Shown here: positions 44,652 to 54,714 of the stretch, piece by piece | How the letters are laid out: each line of letters opens with the position of its first letter | Position numbering within the stretch: the first letter of the stretch is position 1 | From: CAUZIB01 sp963663925 | GTDB lineage: Bacteria > Acidobacteriota > Vicinamibacteria > Vicinamibacterales > UBA8438 | Direction of reading: 5' to 3' | DNA: 64,000 nucleotides | Assembly: GCA_965237405.1 (NCBI GenBank) | Contig: OZ250139.1 | Location: 2,232,001-2,296,000 of the forward strand | The notes under the pieces: generated by a model | What the model was told of the DNA's origin: nothing | Databases searched by the model: none | What the model saw: the letters and a program-made list of their open reading frames with translations, nothing else | Made by a program: the position numbers and the translations under genes

Positions 44652-45549
44652 CGATGAAGACTCCAACGAAACACGTAGGACGCGAACAGGGCAAGTGCCA
44701 CTACGCCAATGACGGACTCCACTCCAGCTGTGATGCGCGCCTCCAGTGAGATCGCCTCGATACCAGTTCGAATGCCAGACGGGAAATATTCTCTAGACTG
44801 AAGTAAACGAAATCAAACGGCGTGATCGTGCCTTGTGGCATCTTTACGAGACCATCGCGCATAGCGTAAAACGCCAGTGGAAACACGGCAAACGCGACAG
44901 CGGCGAGATTTCGAATCAGAATCAAGGCCCGTTCTCCATATCCCCAGAGCCAGCGATTCAAGAGGCTCAGGGCTAGCAGAAAGAAGATCCTTACGCGTGC
45001 AAACAAATCAAAGTGTTCTCTGTACCAGTGAGATCGGCCGACAACTGCTGCCCAGTAGTTATCTTCGCGAGCCCAGATTTCCTCCATCCGATACCGTCGC
45101 GCATCGCCAGACAGTCCAAGTTCACTCGACGCAAGATAGAGGTTTCTGGCAAGTTCTTCTCGAAGATTCGGCTCCGAGGGCATGCAATGAAGAATCTCTG
45201 AGAACGGCAGCTGGCAGCGGTGAAAAGACGAATACTTGAAGTCGCAACTCTTGATCGCGATGTGACTGAAGTTGCAGTCGACAAACCTGCAACCGATGAA
45301 CCGAGAGCTGGTGATCTCGGCTCTTCGGAAGTAGCAGCCGATGAATACACAGTCAAAGAACCTAGTGTTCTGAACGCACGCTTTCTTAAAGCTGATGTTC
45401 GCGAACGTACAGTGAGCAAATTCCCCACTCACGATGCGCTGTTCGTCAAGCCGTACAGGACCGAATGCACGATCCTCTGCGCGATAAGGGGCTTGGAGGT
45501 CAGCGACGGGTCGCCCGATGAAGTTGGCAGCTGAGTCAGCATCGGTCAT
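44648..45549 (-). pseudogene. Pentapeptide-repeat protein with channel-like membrane part, frameshifted
   Basis: The N-terminal 120 residues are pentapeptide repeats (CTFANISFKKACVQNTRFFD, SRFIGCRFVDCNFSHIAIKS), a right-handed beta-helix. Then come helices and two membrane segments (VRIFFLLALSLLNRWLWGYG; IRNLAAVAFAVFPLAFYAM) ahead of FDFVYFSLENISRLAF, as in small ion-channel proteins. The frame is lost near 44766. In the next frame TGIEAISLEARITAGVESVI and VALALFASYVFRWSLH supply the missing last helix and end in a TGA overlapping the nucleotidyltransferase ATG. One lost base explains this. Operon leader of the three genes. Confidence 0.75.
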
Positions 45550-45559
45550 TCGAGTCGTT

Positions 45560-45632
45560 CCAGCAGAGGACGAGCAGCGAGTCCATCAACCTCAACGCGC
45601 CGTAGACGCCGGGAACCTACTACTACGGCTAA
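45560..45632 (+). pseudogene. CARDB/adhesin-repeat relic, left part
   Basis: In frame the sequence reads SSESINLNAP, a TAG stop, then TPGTYYYG. This is the end of a CARDB-type repeat with Ser replaced by a stop. It continues, in a repeated form, on the other side of the IS3 element. Confidence 0.55.
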
Positions 45633-45846
45633 AGCGCCCCCGGTTTTCTTGGACACGGATTAAGGGAGAATCCAATGTCCAAGGAGGTGGGGGAAATGGT
45701 TCGGTCGAGGGACGTGGTACAGGCAGAGGGATCGGCGCGGACGGAGGGAGCCCGGAGGTCGACTGGAGTCCCTGCCGACGGGGCGGCCGGCCGGGGCGGG
45801 CTCCCTGGCGCCGGGGCAGCGGTGGAGCGCCAGCCGGAAGCGCGAC

Positions 45847-46116
45847 GTGGTGCTGCGGCTACTGCGTGGCGAATCGCTCGAGGCGCTGTCCCGTGAGGTG
45901 GGCGTGGAGATCTACCGGCTCGACGCGTGGCGGGCGCGGGCCATGGCTGGCCTCGAGCTCGGCTTAAAGGCTCGTCACGGCGAGCCCGTGGCGGAGGTGC
46001 TCGACGCGGCGAAGCGGCACATCGGGGAGTTGTCGATGGAGATCGAGCTGCTCCGCGAGCGGGCCCGGGCCGCGGAGCAGCGCCTCCCTTTGGCGATGCG
46101 GAGGTCGCGACGATGA
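45847..46116 (+). CDS. IS3-family transposase OrfA
   Basis: At least 89 residues; the frame is open upstream (RWSASRKRDVVLR), so the true start is earlier and not resolved. VLRLLRGESLEALSREVGVE is an HTH, and HIGELSMEIELLRERARAAE a coiled coil. Its TGA overlaps the orfB ATG (ATGA). Confidence 0.7.
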   Translation: MVLRLLRGESLEALSREVGVEIYRLDAWRARAMAGLELGLKARHGEPVAEVLDAAKRHIGELSMEIELLRERARAAEQRLPLAMRRSRR

Positions 46117-47012
46117 GCGCGACGACCTCCGCGGCGACGGGGCGCTGTTTCGGCATTCAGCGGGTGTGTCAGGTCTGGGAGCGCTCGCGCTCGGCGCTCT
46201 ACGCGCGGCGGGCGCGGGCACACCACCACCGGCTGGGCGCGGGGCCGGCGCGGCGGGGGCCGCCGCCGAGGCAATCGGACGCGCAGCTGCTGGCGGCGAT
46301 TCGGACCGATCTCGCGCGGTCCCCGTTCCACGGCGAAGGCCATCGCAAGGTTCACGCACGGCTTCGGATCCTGGATGGGATCCGAGTCGCCCGCACGCGG
46401 GTGCTGCGCGTCATGCGGGCGCACGGACTGCTCTCCCCGCACCGCGGGCGTCAGGGCGCCGCGAAGACCCACGACGGGAGGGTCATCACTCAGGCGCCCA
46501 ACGTGATGTGGGGGACGGACGGCGTGCGGGTATTCACGCTCGACGACGGGTGGGGCTGGATCTTCGCGGCAGTCGAACACTGGAACGCGGAGTGCGTGGG
46601 GTGGCACGTGTGCAAAGTCGGGAGCCGCTTCGCGGCACTCGATCCGATTGCGCAAGGGCTCGAACGGCTCTATGGCTCGCTGGACGCCGACGTCGCCCGC
46701 GGGCTGGCGCTTCGGATGGATCACGGTAGTCAGTACCTGTCAGACCACTTCCTCAAGCAGATCCGGTATTGGGGGGTCCACCCCAGCTTCGGCTTTGTCG
46801 AAGAACCGGAAACGAACGGGGTGGCGGAGCGGTGGAATCGCACGCTCAAGGAGCAAGCGATCCACGGCCGAATTTTTCAGAACCTCGAGGCCGTCCGCGC
46901 CGCCGTGGCCAACTTCGTGGAGCGGTACAACCAGACCTGGCGTCTCGAGAAGCTTGGGTATCACACGCCGATCGAGGCGCGCGAGGAGTATGAGCTACGC
47001 CAGGCGGCATAG
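46113..47012 (+). CDS. IS3-family transposase OrfB
   Basis: 299 residues from the ATG at 46113. Core motifs: VMWGTDGVRVFTLDDGWGWI (first Asp), LRMDHGSQYLSDHF (second Asp) and EPETNGVAERWNRTLKEQAI (Glu), followed by YNQTWRLEKLGYHTPIEARE. A relic of a related element is at 15622-15770. Confidence 0.9.
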   Translation: MSATTSAATGRCFGIQRVCQVWERSRSALYARRARAHHHRLGAGPARRGPPPRQSDAQLLAAIRTDLARSPFHGEGHRKVHARLRILDGIRVARTRVLRVMRAHGLLSPHRGRQGAAKTHDGRVITQAPNVMWGTDGVRVFTLDDGWGWIFAAVEHWNAECVGWHVCKVGSRFAALDPIAQGLERLYGSLDADVARGLALRMDHGSQYLSDHFLKQIRYWGVHPSFGFVEEPETNGVAERWNRTLKEQAIHGRIFQNLEAVRAAVANFVERYNQTWRLEKLGYHTPIEAREEYELRQAA

Positions 47013-47043
47013 CACAAATGTGTGTCCAGGGAACCGGGTGCGG

Positions 47044-47140
47044 TACACCTACTACTACGGCGCGTGCGTGGATGCGGTGGCCGGGGAGTCAGACACGACG
47101 AACAACTGCTCGGCATCCGTAGGAGCCATTGTACAGTACA
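47044..47140 (+). pseudogene. CARDB/adhesin-repeat relic, right part
   Basis: Reads YTYYYGACVDAVAGESDTTN, then NCSASV, the typical end of a CARDB repeat of secreted adhesive proteins. It ends in unrelated sequence. Together with 45560-45632 it shows that a surface-protein gene was here before the IS3 insertion. Confidence 0.6.
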
Positions 47141-47154
47141 GTAGCGCCAGCAGG

Positions 47155-47315
47155 CTTTCACGAGCGTCGAGGGCGAGCTGGTTCGTTCTGCCAGCATCGT
47201 GGCCGCTTCCGGGGCCGCGGGCGTGGGCGTTGTGCGTTTCGATGAAGTGGCGGATGGCTTGTCGCAACTCCGTCACGGTGGTTAACACACCCCGCCGCAG
47301 CGCGCGCCGCTGCAA
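47155..47315 (-). pseudogene. Possible IS630-type transposase tail
   Basis: The minus strand reads RGVLTTVTELRQAIRHFIET, then HNAHA, which is the usual C-terminal segment of IS630-family transposases. The remainder is out of frame. Short and low certainty. Confidence 0.35.
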
Positions 47316-47319
47316 CTAG

Positions 47320-49143
47320 CCCAAGAACAAGCGCTTCACGAGGCGATCAGATCTAGGGATCTTTCCGAAGTACCACTCCGTATAGGAGTTACGAAGGCGT
47401 ACGAAACTTTCGATCCCCTACACGGAGGACATTTCGAATGAAGCATCTTACGACGATTCTGAAGCCCCGGCAGCACGAGTTGGAGGCGCGACTTGATCCG
47501 GCGTGGCAGCCAGAGACCGAGGCGCCGGTGGTCGGCACTGGGAACCTGGTCTACGAGCTGGGCGAGAAAGTGCGCGCGATTGCCGCGGGCGGCATCGGGC
47601 TGGTAGAACAGCTGGTCGACGCGATCGGCCTGCGTGCGCGGCTGGACGAGCGGGTGCACGTCTTCACGCGGCATCGGCCGTATCACGAGTCCGACCACAT
47701 CTTGACGATGGCCTACAACGTGCTCACCGGTGGTCAGGCGCTCGAGGACATCGACCGGCTTCGCAACGACGTGACGTTCCTGGACGCCGTGGGCGCGCGC
47801 CGGCTGCCGGACCCCACCACCGCCGGCAACTTCTTGCGCCGCTTCACGCCGAAGGACGTCACCGCGTTGATGGAAGCGCAGAACGATGCGCGGCTGTGCG
47901 TCTGGAAGGCACAACCCTCGCGCTTCCGTGCGCAGGCGGTCATCGATGTCGACGGGACCATCGTGCCCACGACCGGCAAGAAGAAAGAGGGTGCGGACTT
48001 CGCGTACAACGGGACCTATGGGTATGGTCCGCTGGTCATCAGTTTGGCGAACACCAATGAAGTGCTGTACACGGTGAACCGCGCGGCGAACCGCCCCTCC
48101 CACGACGGCGCGATCCCGTGGATCGAGCGGGCCGTGGAATTGGTCACCGCCGGCGGGTTCCGCCGTATTCTCCTCCGGGGCGACACGGACTTTTCGCTGA
48201 CCACCCACTTCGCGACGTGGGATGACGCGGGTGTGCAGTTCGTCTTCGGCATGGACGCCAATCGCGCGTTCGTGCGCCGGGCCGACGCCCTGGACGATCC
48301 GGCCTGGACCACGCTCGACCGGCCGGAGAAGTATGTGGTCACGACCGAGCCCAGATCGACGCGGCGGGACTACAAGGACACCGTGATCCGGATGCGTCGC
48401 TATAAGACGCTCCGACTTGCGGCGGAGTCCTACGCCGAGATGCCGTATACCGCGGCGGGACGCACCTATCGGCTCATCGTGCTGCGCAAGAACATCTCCG
48501 TGATGCGCGGCGAGGACAAGATGGGCGATGAGATTCGCTACCACTTCTACGTCACCAACGTCCCGGCCGCGGAGATGTCCGTGCCCGACGTCATCTTCCA
48601 GAGCAACGCCCGCTGCAACCAGGAGAACGTGATCAAGCAACTGAAGAACGGCGTCCAGGCGATGCGGATGCCCGCCGGCGACCTCGTCGCGAACTGGGCG
48701 TATATGGCGATCGCCACGCTGGCTTTCAACATCAAGGCGTGGCTGGGCCTGCTCCTGCCGCGGCGCGCCGGCGGCGCGCAACTCTTGACGATGGATTTCC
48801 GCCGCTTCATCCACGCGCTGATCCTCATACCCACACAGATCAAGACCGGGGGCCGCCGGCTCACGTTCCGGATCCTCAGCTACACCCGCTGGGTCCGACT
48901 GATCCTCGAGGGCTCCCAACGATTGCGACAGCTCCAGCGTGCGTGAGACGAACATACACACAAAGGGACCCATCGAGCGACCCGACGACGACCCGCGGGG
49001 CGACGTGTCTGCGACGCCTGGCTCCTTACCCCCGAGCGCGGCCTGAGGGGTAGGCAACCGACGACGATCGACCACCTCGGCCGGCCATCCACGACGCCAT
49101 GCTCACGCCCGAACGTCTATCTCCGCAAGCGCTTGTTTTGAGG
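47320..49143 (+). mobile_element. IS1380-family insertion sequence
   Basis: 1824 bp with inverted repeats CCCAAGAACAAGCGCTT (left) and CCTCAAAACAAGCGCTT (right, complement), flanked by a 4-bp direct duplication CTAG (47316-47319 and 49144-49147). The clean target duplication shows a simple, recent insertion. Confidence 0.9.
47438..48946 (+). CDS. IS1380-family transposase
   Basis: 502 residues. DDE features of the family: QAVIDVDGTIVPTTG (first Asp), RRILLRGDTDFSLTTHFATW (second Asp) and RCNQENVIKQLKNGVQAMRM (Glu in Y/C-x2-R-type box). Complete, with a start 12 nt after a GGAGG-type site (CACGGAGGACATTTCGAATG). Confidence 0.93.
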   Translation: MKHLTTILKPRQHELEARLDPAWQPETEAPVVGTGNLVYELGEKVRAIAAGGIGLVEQLVDAIGLRARLDERVHVFTRHRPYHESDHILTMAYNVLTGGQALEDIDRLRNDVTFLDAVGARRLPDPTTAGNFLRRFTPKDVTALMEAQNDARLCVWKAQPSRFRAQAVIDVDGTIVPTTGKKKEGADFAYNGTYGYGPLVISLANTNEVLYTVNRAANRPSHDGAIPWIERAVELVTAGGFRRILLRGDTDFSLTTHFATWDDAGVQFVFGMDANRAFVRRADALDDPAWTTLDRPEKYVVTTEPRSTRRDYKDTVIRMRRYKTLRLAAESYAEMPYTAAGRTYRLIVLRKNISVMRGEDKMGDEIRYHFYVTNVPAAEMSVPDVIFQSNARCNQENVIKQLKNGVQAMRMPAGDLVANWAYMAIATLAFNIKAWLGLLLPRRAGGAQLLTMDFRRFIHALILIPTQIKTGGRRLTFRILSYTRWVRLILEGSQRLRQLQRA

Positions 49144-49330
49144 CTAGCCGGATCTGGGCGCCACTGGATGTGAGGTACCATTGATGGGCAAGACGCTCGA
49201 TCAACTGTCGTACTCGATCGCCGAACCGACTCATCTGAAATTGGATGCCCGGGTTTGTTGTCGTCCTGTCGATTTCTGTCATAGCTGCCTATTTATGTTC
49301 CAGCCGGCACGTGTACGTCGTCAGCCGAAG

Positions 49331-49654
49331 TTAGACCGTTCTGAGCCGTTTCAAAGAGATACTTCCGAGCGAATGGCCGCGTGAGGCGGCATGTGTAAGT
49401 TCTCCCGTTTCCGTTGCTGCCACGGGCGCTGCTTGATCCGGGCGCCGCGCCAGGATGGCGGCCTGCCGGCCATGGAAGGCGTCGGCAGGCGTCACGTTCT
49501 GTAACGCCTCATGATACCGCCGGTGATTGTAGCCCTCGCGCCCGAGGCGTCTTGAAACTCCGGTCGACTGAAGGAACCAGCCGAAGTCATGGTGGCCTTT
49601 AGGTCTGACGCCGACCACTCTCGCCAGTGCGCTCGAGAGTGAAGGAGGACACAT
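49331..49654 (-). pseudogene. 3' relic of an integrase-core transposase
   Basis: The minus strand contains GREGYNHRRYHEALQNVTPA, then GRQAAILARR, the usual C-terminal end of IS3/IS481-type transposases. The DDE core is absent. The ends of the frame are not homologous sequence. Confidence 0.6.
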
Positions 49655-49671
49655 AGCCGAAACGGCTCAAG

Positions 49672-52600
49672 TCAAAGCCACGCGGCAAGCCTCCGTTCTA
49701 CACCCACGGCCTCCGCATCGCTCAACCCCGCCATACGGAACAGCAAGCGGTCAATGAAGTCCTGGAACGGTTGTCCTGTTGGCGACAGCTTTGAGCGATC
49801 TCGACGTTTCATTGGACCTCTATCGCGCTCAATTGTCTCGATCTCTCCGACTGCATCAATCACCATCTGGCGCAGGAGAAGAGGAAACGGACGTCTGGTC
49901 AAGAGCGGGGCCACACTCTCAACGGCCAGGTCTGGCCGACCACGTCGAACTTCCATGAGCGCATTTACAGCGAGAGGGCGGTCCTCAGGATGTCGCCGTT
50001 GTTCGAAGACCGGACACGGAAGGTTCTTGAACTGGTATTCGTTGACCTTGGAGTTCGAGCTACCGAGTCGGAAATGCCAATCCAGAAGCTTAGAGTTAAG
50101 AAGGCCGAGGAGAAACGCGAGCGGGAGTTGAGTCGAAATCTCCGTGACGTAGCTCACAGTGTCAAAACAGAACTGCCCCCTATCGATGGGCGCAGCAATG
50201 ATGCGCCGGAAATTGTTTTGCGGCGAGCTACGCTGAAAGCCAACACGCCGGTGGCGAAAGTGGTATGCCTTGGTGGTCTCTCTCTTCTCTTTCAAGAATC
50301 GCTCTACATTCAGAAAGAACGGCTCTCCTTGCGACGCTTCGCGAACGGCGTACAGCGTAATGTTTGCCCCACGAAGAATCAGAGGACCAATGTCTGAATC
50401 ATCTAAAAGTGCGCCCCTACACCGTTCGTTCGTTTCGTTAACCTCTCCCTGGTAGGAAGAACAGTAGTCACCAAGACGACCGATGTTGGAATCAGCGTTC
50501 ATCCGGGACGCGATGTTCCAGTCGTCCTGCGAGCAACTGACGATTGCTCGATTCTCTGGGTCATACAGCTCGATTTCCCGAGTAGACAGCATCAGGCTCG
50601 GCGATGCGCTACCAATTACGTTTGCAGGATGGACCCTCAAGCGGAACCGTGCGGCTCTGTCTTCTTCGCCATCAGTTCTCGTCGCTGTGAAGACAACAGT
50701 TGACAGCTTGGCCTCGGGGAAGACGCGGCGATTCGGGTCGTCCTTCTGAGGGAAGACCTCCAGAGAAGTGAGCGTAGTGTCTCGAAAGAGCACACTTCTC
50801 ACGCCCGCCGCCTGGTCATCGCCCATCAAGGGCATCGGCACAATGAAACCCACAGAGCCTTCCGGGGCTAGAAGCTCGATGGCACGACAGATGAACAACT
50901 TGTAGAGATTGTTCTTTCCGCGCTCGGTCGGGGTATATGCTTCGTGGCCTTTGATGAAGGCCTTGAACGCCTGTAAATCGCGTCCTGTTTCGAGCTCCGA
51001 AAGCACGTCGTATGGCGGGTTGCCTATGACAGCATCGAAACCAGGGTCGCCCCTTCGACCTGCTTGGCTGAAGTAGACCTCTGGAAACTCGAACTCCCAG
51101 TGAAAGAATTGATTCTCTTCGTGCTCAGCGCATTCCAAAGCGGCCGCAAGCCACTCCCGGCGAGGGATGAGCCGAGCTAGAACGCCCGGCCGCCGAAGGA
51201 CCGAGACAACTTCCGAGTACTGTTCGTCTGTCGGCGCATTATCGAGATAGAAGCTAGAACACCAAATATGCGCGAGACTTAAGAAGGGTTTCACCCTGTT
51301 CTTTGCGACTCTGAGAAGGTACTCCTTTCGTTTGACCTGTCGTGGGTTGTCTGACGGAATCTCTGCAATCTCTTGGAGCGGCTCAAGAAACGACGGGAGT
51401 TCGCTGCGTACGTCCTCGTGGACCGTGTCTCGGATCAACGGTGCGCCTGGCAAACTTCGTAGTTCGTCAACCGAAGTTCCGACCAGACTGTTCCCTACTC
51501 TGAGATGGTGGTCAAGAAACGTCAGTGACTGATTTCTTGCGGCCGTCTCCAGCCACAGAGCCAACTTAGCAAGTTCTACTGCAAGGGGATTCTGGTCAAC
51601 CCCGTACAGACAGTGTTCGACCACGCGACGCTTCCAGTACAGCAAGGTAGATTCGTCGCCGAGCGAATCGACGTCTGGGTGACCCGTGTACGGATTCGTG
51701 GCTATTTCTTCTGCGAGATATTTGCACGCGCTCAACAAGAAGTGACCGGAACCCATCGCCGGGTCCACCACCCGAAGACGCAGAACTCTGTTGTCGAAGT
51801 CGCTTTCGAGTGAGAGTAACTCAGCATCGAGCGCAGGATCGTCGCCTGATTCGGTGCGAATTGCCTGCAACCCATCCTTTTCCAGCAGAAGCTTGTCATT
51901 GATGTTCTCGCACTGGGCTCCAAGGGTCCTCTCCACGATGCAGTCGACAATGTGATCAGGCGTGTAGAAGCTACCGGTCGTTCGACGGTCCTGCCTTTGA
52001 CGTTCCCTCCCTGTTCGATGTTCCTTGGAGGACTCCAGGTACACGTGGCCAGGTTCTATGGCTGCACCTGTCAATGGATTCTCTACGGCCACCTGAGACA
52101 CTCGTGGGCGAACCTCAAGGAGACCTTCGTAGATGCTTCCCAGGTGCTGAATCCGAAGATCCCGATAGTCCACACGGAAGGCTCCCTGACCAGGGTGAAG
52201 TGGATCCTCGGCCCGACTCAACTGATCGACGATTCGAGCGACGTACCAGTCTGAAATCGCGTTCTCTGCGAGAAATGGGTGCTGTCGTTCGTCGAAGAGA
52301 CCGCCGTTATAGGCAGTGACGTCATATCGTCCGCCTCCTCCATCAACTAGGTCGAACAGGGTCCGGAGGTCTTGCCATAAACTTGTGCTACCGTGCGAGT
52401 AATCTTCCCCGTTTCTCAACAGAACCCTGTTTAATCTCGACCCAACGTCGTCCCGCAGTCGTCCAAGCGACCGATTCTCGGTATAAACGCGGTTGGACCG
52501 GAAAGGGAGTAGCCCTCTATCTTCCGCGTAGAGGACGAACAAGAGACGGTACAGAAAAACGAAACCCTCTTGGCGACAGTGGTCAAGAGCATCTGTCGTG

Positions 52601-53465
52601 AGTCCGTTGGCCTCGTGGTGCAAGAAACCATCAATCGTCAATCGCAATGCTTCGAACACCTGGGTCCGAAGGTCTTCACCTATTCCAAGTCTGTATTCTG
52701 AGCTTCCACGCCTGGCGCGAGTGGTCAGCGGTTCACGCGCATCGATCGAAACATGCCCCGTGGGTCCAAATAGGAGAAAGAAACGAAGGAAATCGTTTAG
52801 GATGAAGTCCCTTCCGATGAAATTGTCTTCCTCATGCCAGCTGTTCAGGAGCAACTCCAGGTCACACTCGAGATAGGTCTGAAATCGCGGCTGTTCGGGG
52901 TCGAGAGTTCGCGGGAATAGCCGCCACAGACGCCCATTATAGAGAGGATTCCAAACTCATTTTCAGAGTGAAGCATGTACCACTCGATCTGCTCGGGCGG
53001 ATATTCACGGCGAGTACGAACCGTGTAAGGTCGATCGAGCGCGACATGCCATGCTTTCGCGTCAGCGACCACCAATGAATGACGCCAAAACTCAGGGGTA
53101 ATTCGCCCGGCTTCAATCGCTCGCTGTAGAGACTCTTCACTGTCGAAAAGGGCGTAGTCTGGCTCTCTCCCCCGCAGGTGAGACTGGTAGAAGAGCTTCC
53201 AGCCGAGTGCTACGAAGACCGGTTGAATGAATGCCTGCTCAAGCGCGTGCTCCGATCCATAGCGCTCCACCCGGTCGCGCTGAGTGCTCCAGAGCTGAGA
53301 CAGGACAGCAAGGGCGACCTCCGCATTCTCCCGTTGCTCTGACCACTCTGGCTCTAGAATCAAGCGCCTGTCTAACCAGTGGCTTGAGAAGAGCTCGCTA
53401 TTTCGGATCGCACCGAACGGCAGATGTGTCTGAGTTGGAACTGCCATAGAGAACGAAAACCCCAT
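49672..53465 (-). pseudogene. Type IIG restriction-modification enzyme, one frameshift
   Basis: About 1260 codons. The N-terminal part (53465-52940) holds the nuclease-like region (ALEQAFIQPVFVALGWKLFY, REPDYALFDS, VVADAKAW) and ends at PPEQIEWYMLHSENEFGIL. The frame shifts near 52940; the second frame continues NGRLWRLFPRTLDPEQPRFQ, so one base is missing. Then come the gamma-class methylase motif I DPAMGSGHFLLSA, GVDQNPLAVELAKLALWLET and motif IV VIGNPPYDVLS, followed by an Eco57I-like target-recognition region. As written it yields two polypeptides; activity is doubtful unless the shift is a sequencing error. Confidence 0.85.
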
Positions 53466-54217
53466 AAGAGACTATCACTTACCGGCGATCGGCCCGACGA
53501 CTCGATGCGAGTGTTCACGTGCTAGATTCTGTGCTGCGCCGGGATCAGTGCCGATCCAGATGTTCGACACCTGCGGGCGTCAGGCACGCGTGGTCCCCGC
53601 CGCGGTGCTGACCCACCCACGCACCCATCCCCACATGCGCGTGGCAGGACTCGCGATCCGCCCACGCTGTCGGGCCTGCCGCTACCGCACCGCGGATTGA
53701 CCCCGTCGCCCGCCTGCGCACGCACGCGTTTGTCGCCGCGATGATGTGACGAGGCTTCGCGGCACCCCACCTGCCGGGACAACCAGGGCACGACAGGCGC
53801 GCCGTCTCGCGCGGTGAACCAGCCGGCGGCGCGGGGGCGGTTGGGCGCCGTCCTCGGGCCATGGGTGGCCGCTCACCGTCGGCGTCGGCACTGGCGCGCC
53901 CGCCTCGGCTGGGCCCGTTCTTCTAGTCGTCACGCTCCCAGACAACGGCTGGAGCCAGGCGATCCGTCGAGCGCGGCGATCGCAAAAAAAGTTGCGCGGA
54001 AAGTTTGCGCACAACTCACTCTCTCCATCTCTCTGATTGCAGAGGGGTTACGCCTGCCATTAATTTGACGACGACCGAAATGCGCCGGGCGCCAGGCCGG
54101 CCGAGGCCCGTATTCATTGATCTTTTTTGGCACCTGGGGTGGCCGGTCCCCTCTGTTCGCGCACAACGCGCACAGCTACGGTGGTGGAAGTTCGTTTGCA
54201 CGGGCAGCAGGGTGGCG
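53466..54217. other. Very GC-rich stretch with no supported gene
   Basis: About 750 bp between the restriction gene and the AlpA operon. Overlapping frames on both strands reflect GC bias only. The promoter region of the AlpA operon should lie at its right end, where an A+T-richer patch (about 53985-54070) stands out. Confidence 0.5.
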
Positions 54218-54502
54218 ATGCCGCACACGATGTTGAGATTTCCGACCGTCAAGGTCCGCACGGGCCTGTCGCGCAGCACGATCTATCTCCGCATCTCCCG
54301 CGGCACGTTCCCCGCCCCCGTGTCCCTCGGAGGCCGTGCCGTGGGCTGGATCGAGGCCGAGGTGCAGGCGTGGCTCACCGCGCGGATCGCGCAACGCCGG
54401 CTGATCGCGCCGCGGCCGGAGCGGAGGACGGCGGCGGCGGAGGACGGGTACCGGGCGCGGGGACGCACACCCCGTCCCGCAGAGAAAGGGTGGTCGACAT
54501 GA
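54218..54502 (+). CDS. AlpA-family DNA-binding regulator
   Basis: 94 residues from the ATG at 54218 (a second ATG is at 54230). LRFPTVKVRTGLSRSTIYLR followed by ISRGTFPAPVSLGGRAVGWI and EAEVQAWLTARI is the AlpA winged-helix-like fold that regulates excision and transfer genes of islands. It ends ATGA with the next gene. First gene of the conjugative-type operon. Confidence 0.85.
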   Translation: MPHTMLRFPTVKVRTGLSRSTIYLRISRGTFPAPVSLGGRAVGWIEAEVQAWLTARIAQRRLIAPRPERRTAAAEDGYRARGRTPRPAEKGWST

Positions 54503-54714
54503 TCCGGAACATCACGGTGGATGGCGAGGAGGCGCTTGCGGTGGACACGGCTGAAGAACTGGGCCGGGCGCTCGTGACCGGCCGGTACGTCGTCGCGTCC
54601 GACGCGGTACGCGCGGCGTACGGGCTCACGGACACCGACAACTCCGACACGCAGGAGATCGTGGACGAGTCGGACTGGCGTGACGACGCGTGGCGCGCGG
54701 AGGGGGGGCACTGA
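54499..54714 (+). CDS. Small acidic protein between AlpA and ArdC
   Basis: 71 residues (MIRNITVDGEEALAVDTAEE, DTQEIVDESDWRDDAWRAEG). Acidic, one domain, no family recognised. It overlaps AlpA by 4 nt and the ArdC start by 1 nt (TGATG), so the three are coupled in translation. Confidence 0.6.
   Translation: MIRNITVDGEEALAVDTAEELGRALVTGRYVVASDAVRAAYGLTDTDNSDTQEIVDESDWRDDAWRAEGGH

Larger units (their letters stand above)
45634..47043 (+). mobile_element. IS3-family insertion sequence
   Basis: Imperfect ends GCGCCCCCGGTTTTCTTGGA (left) and, complement, GCACCCGGTTCCCTGGACAC (right). It encodes overlapping orfA and orfB and lies inside CARDB debris. The flanking 15-bp sequence ACCTACTACTACGGC is present on both sides. 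Confidence 0.78.

Noticed and set aside
47336..49075. 579-codon frame opposite the IS1380 transposase
   Set aside because: Exact antisense shadow of a well-recognised transposase in high-GC DNA; no motifs.
53522..54014. Several overlapping frames in the GC-rich stretch after the type IIG gene
   Set aside because: Frames open on both strands with Arg/Pro/Ala-rich products and no ribosome sites or families.
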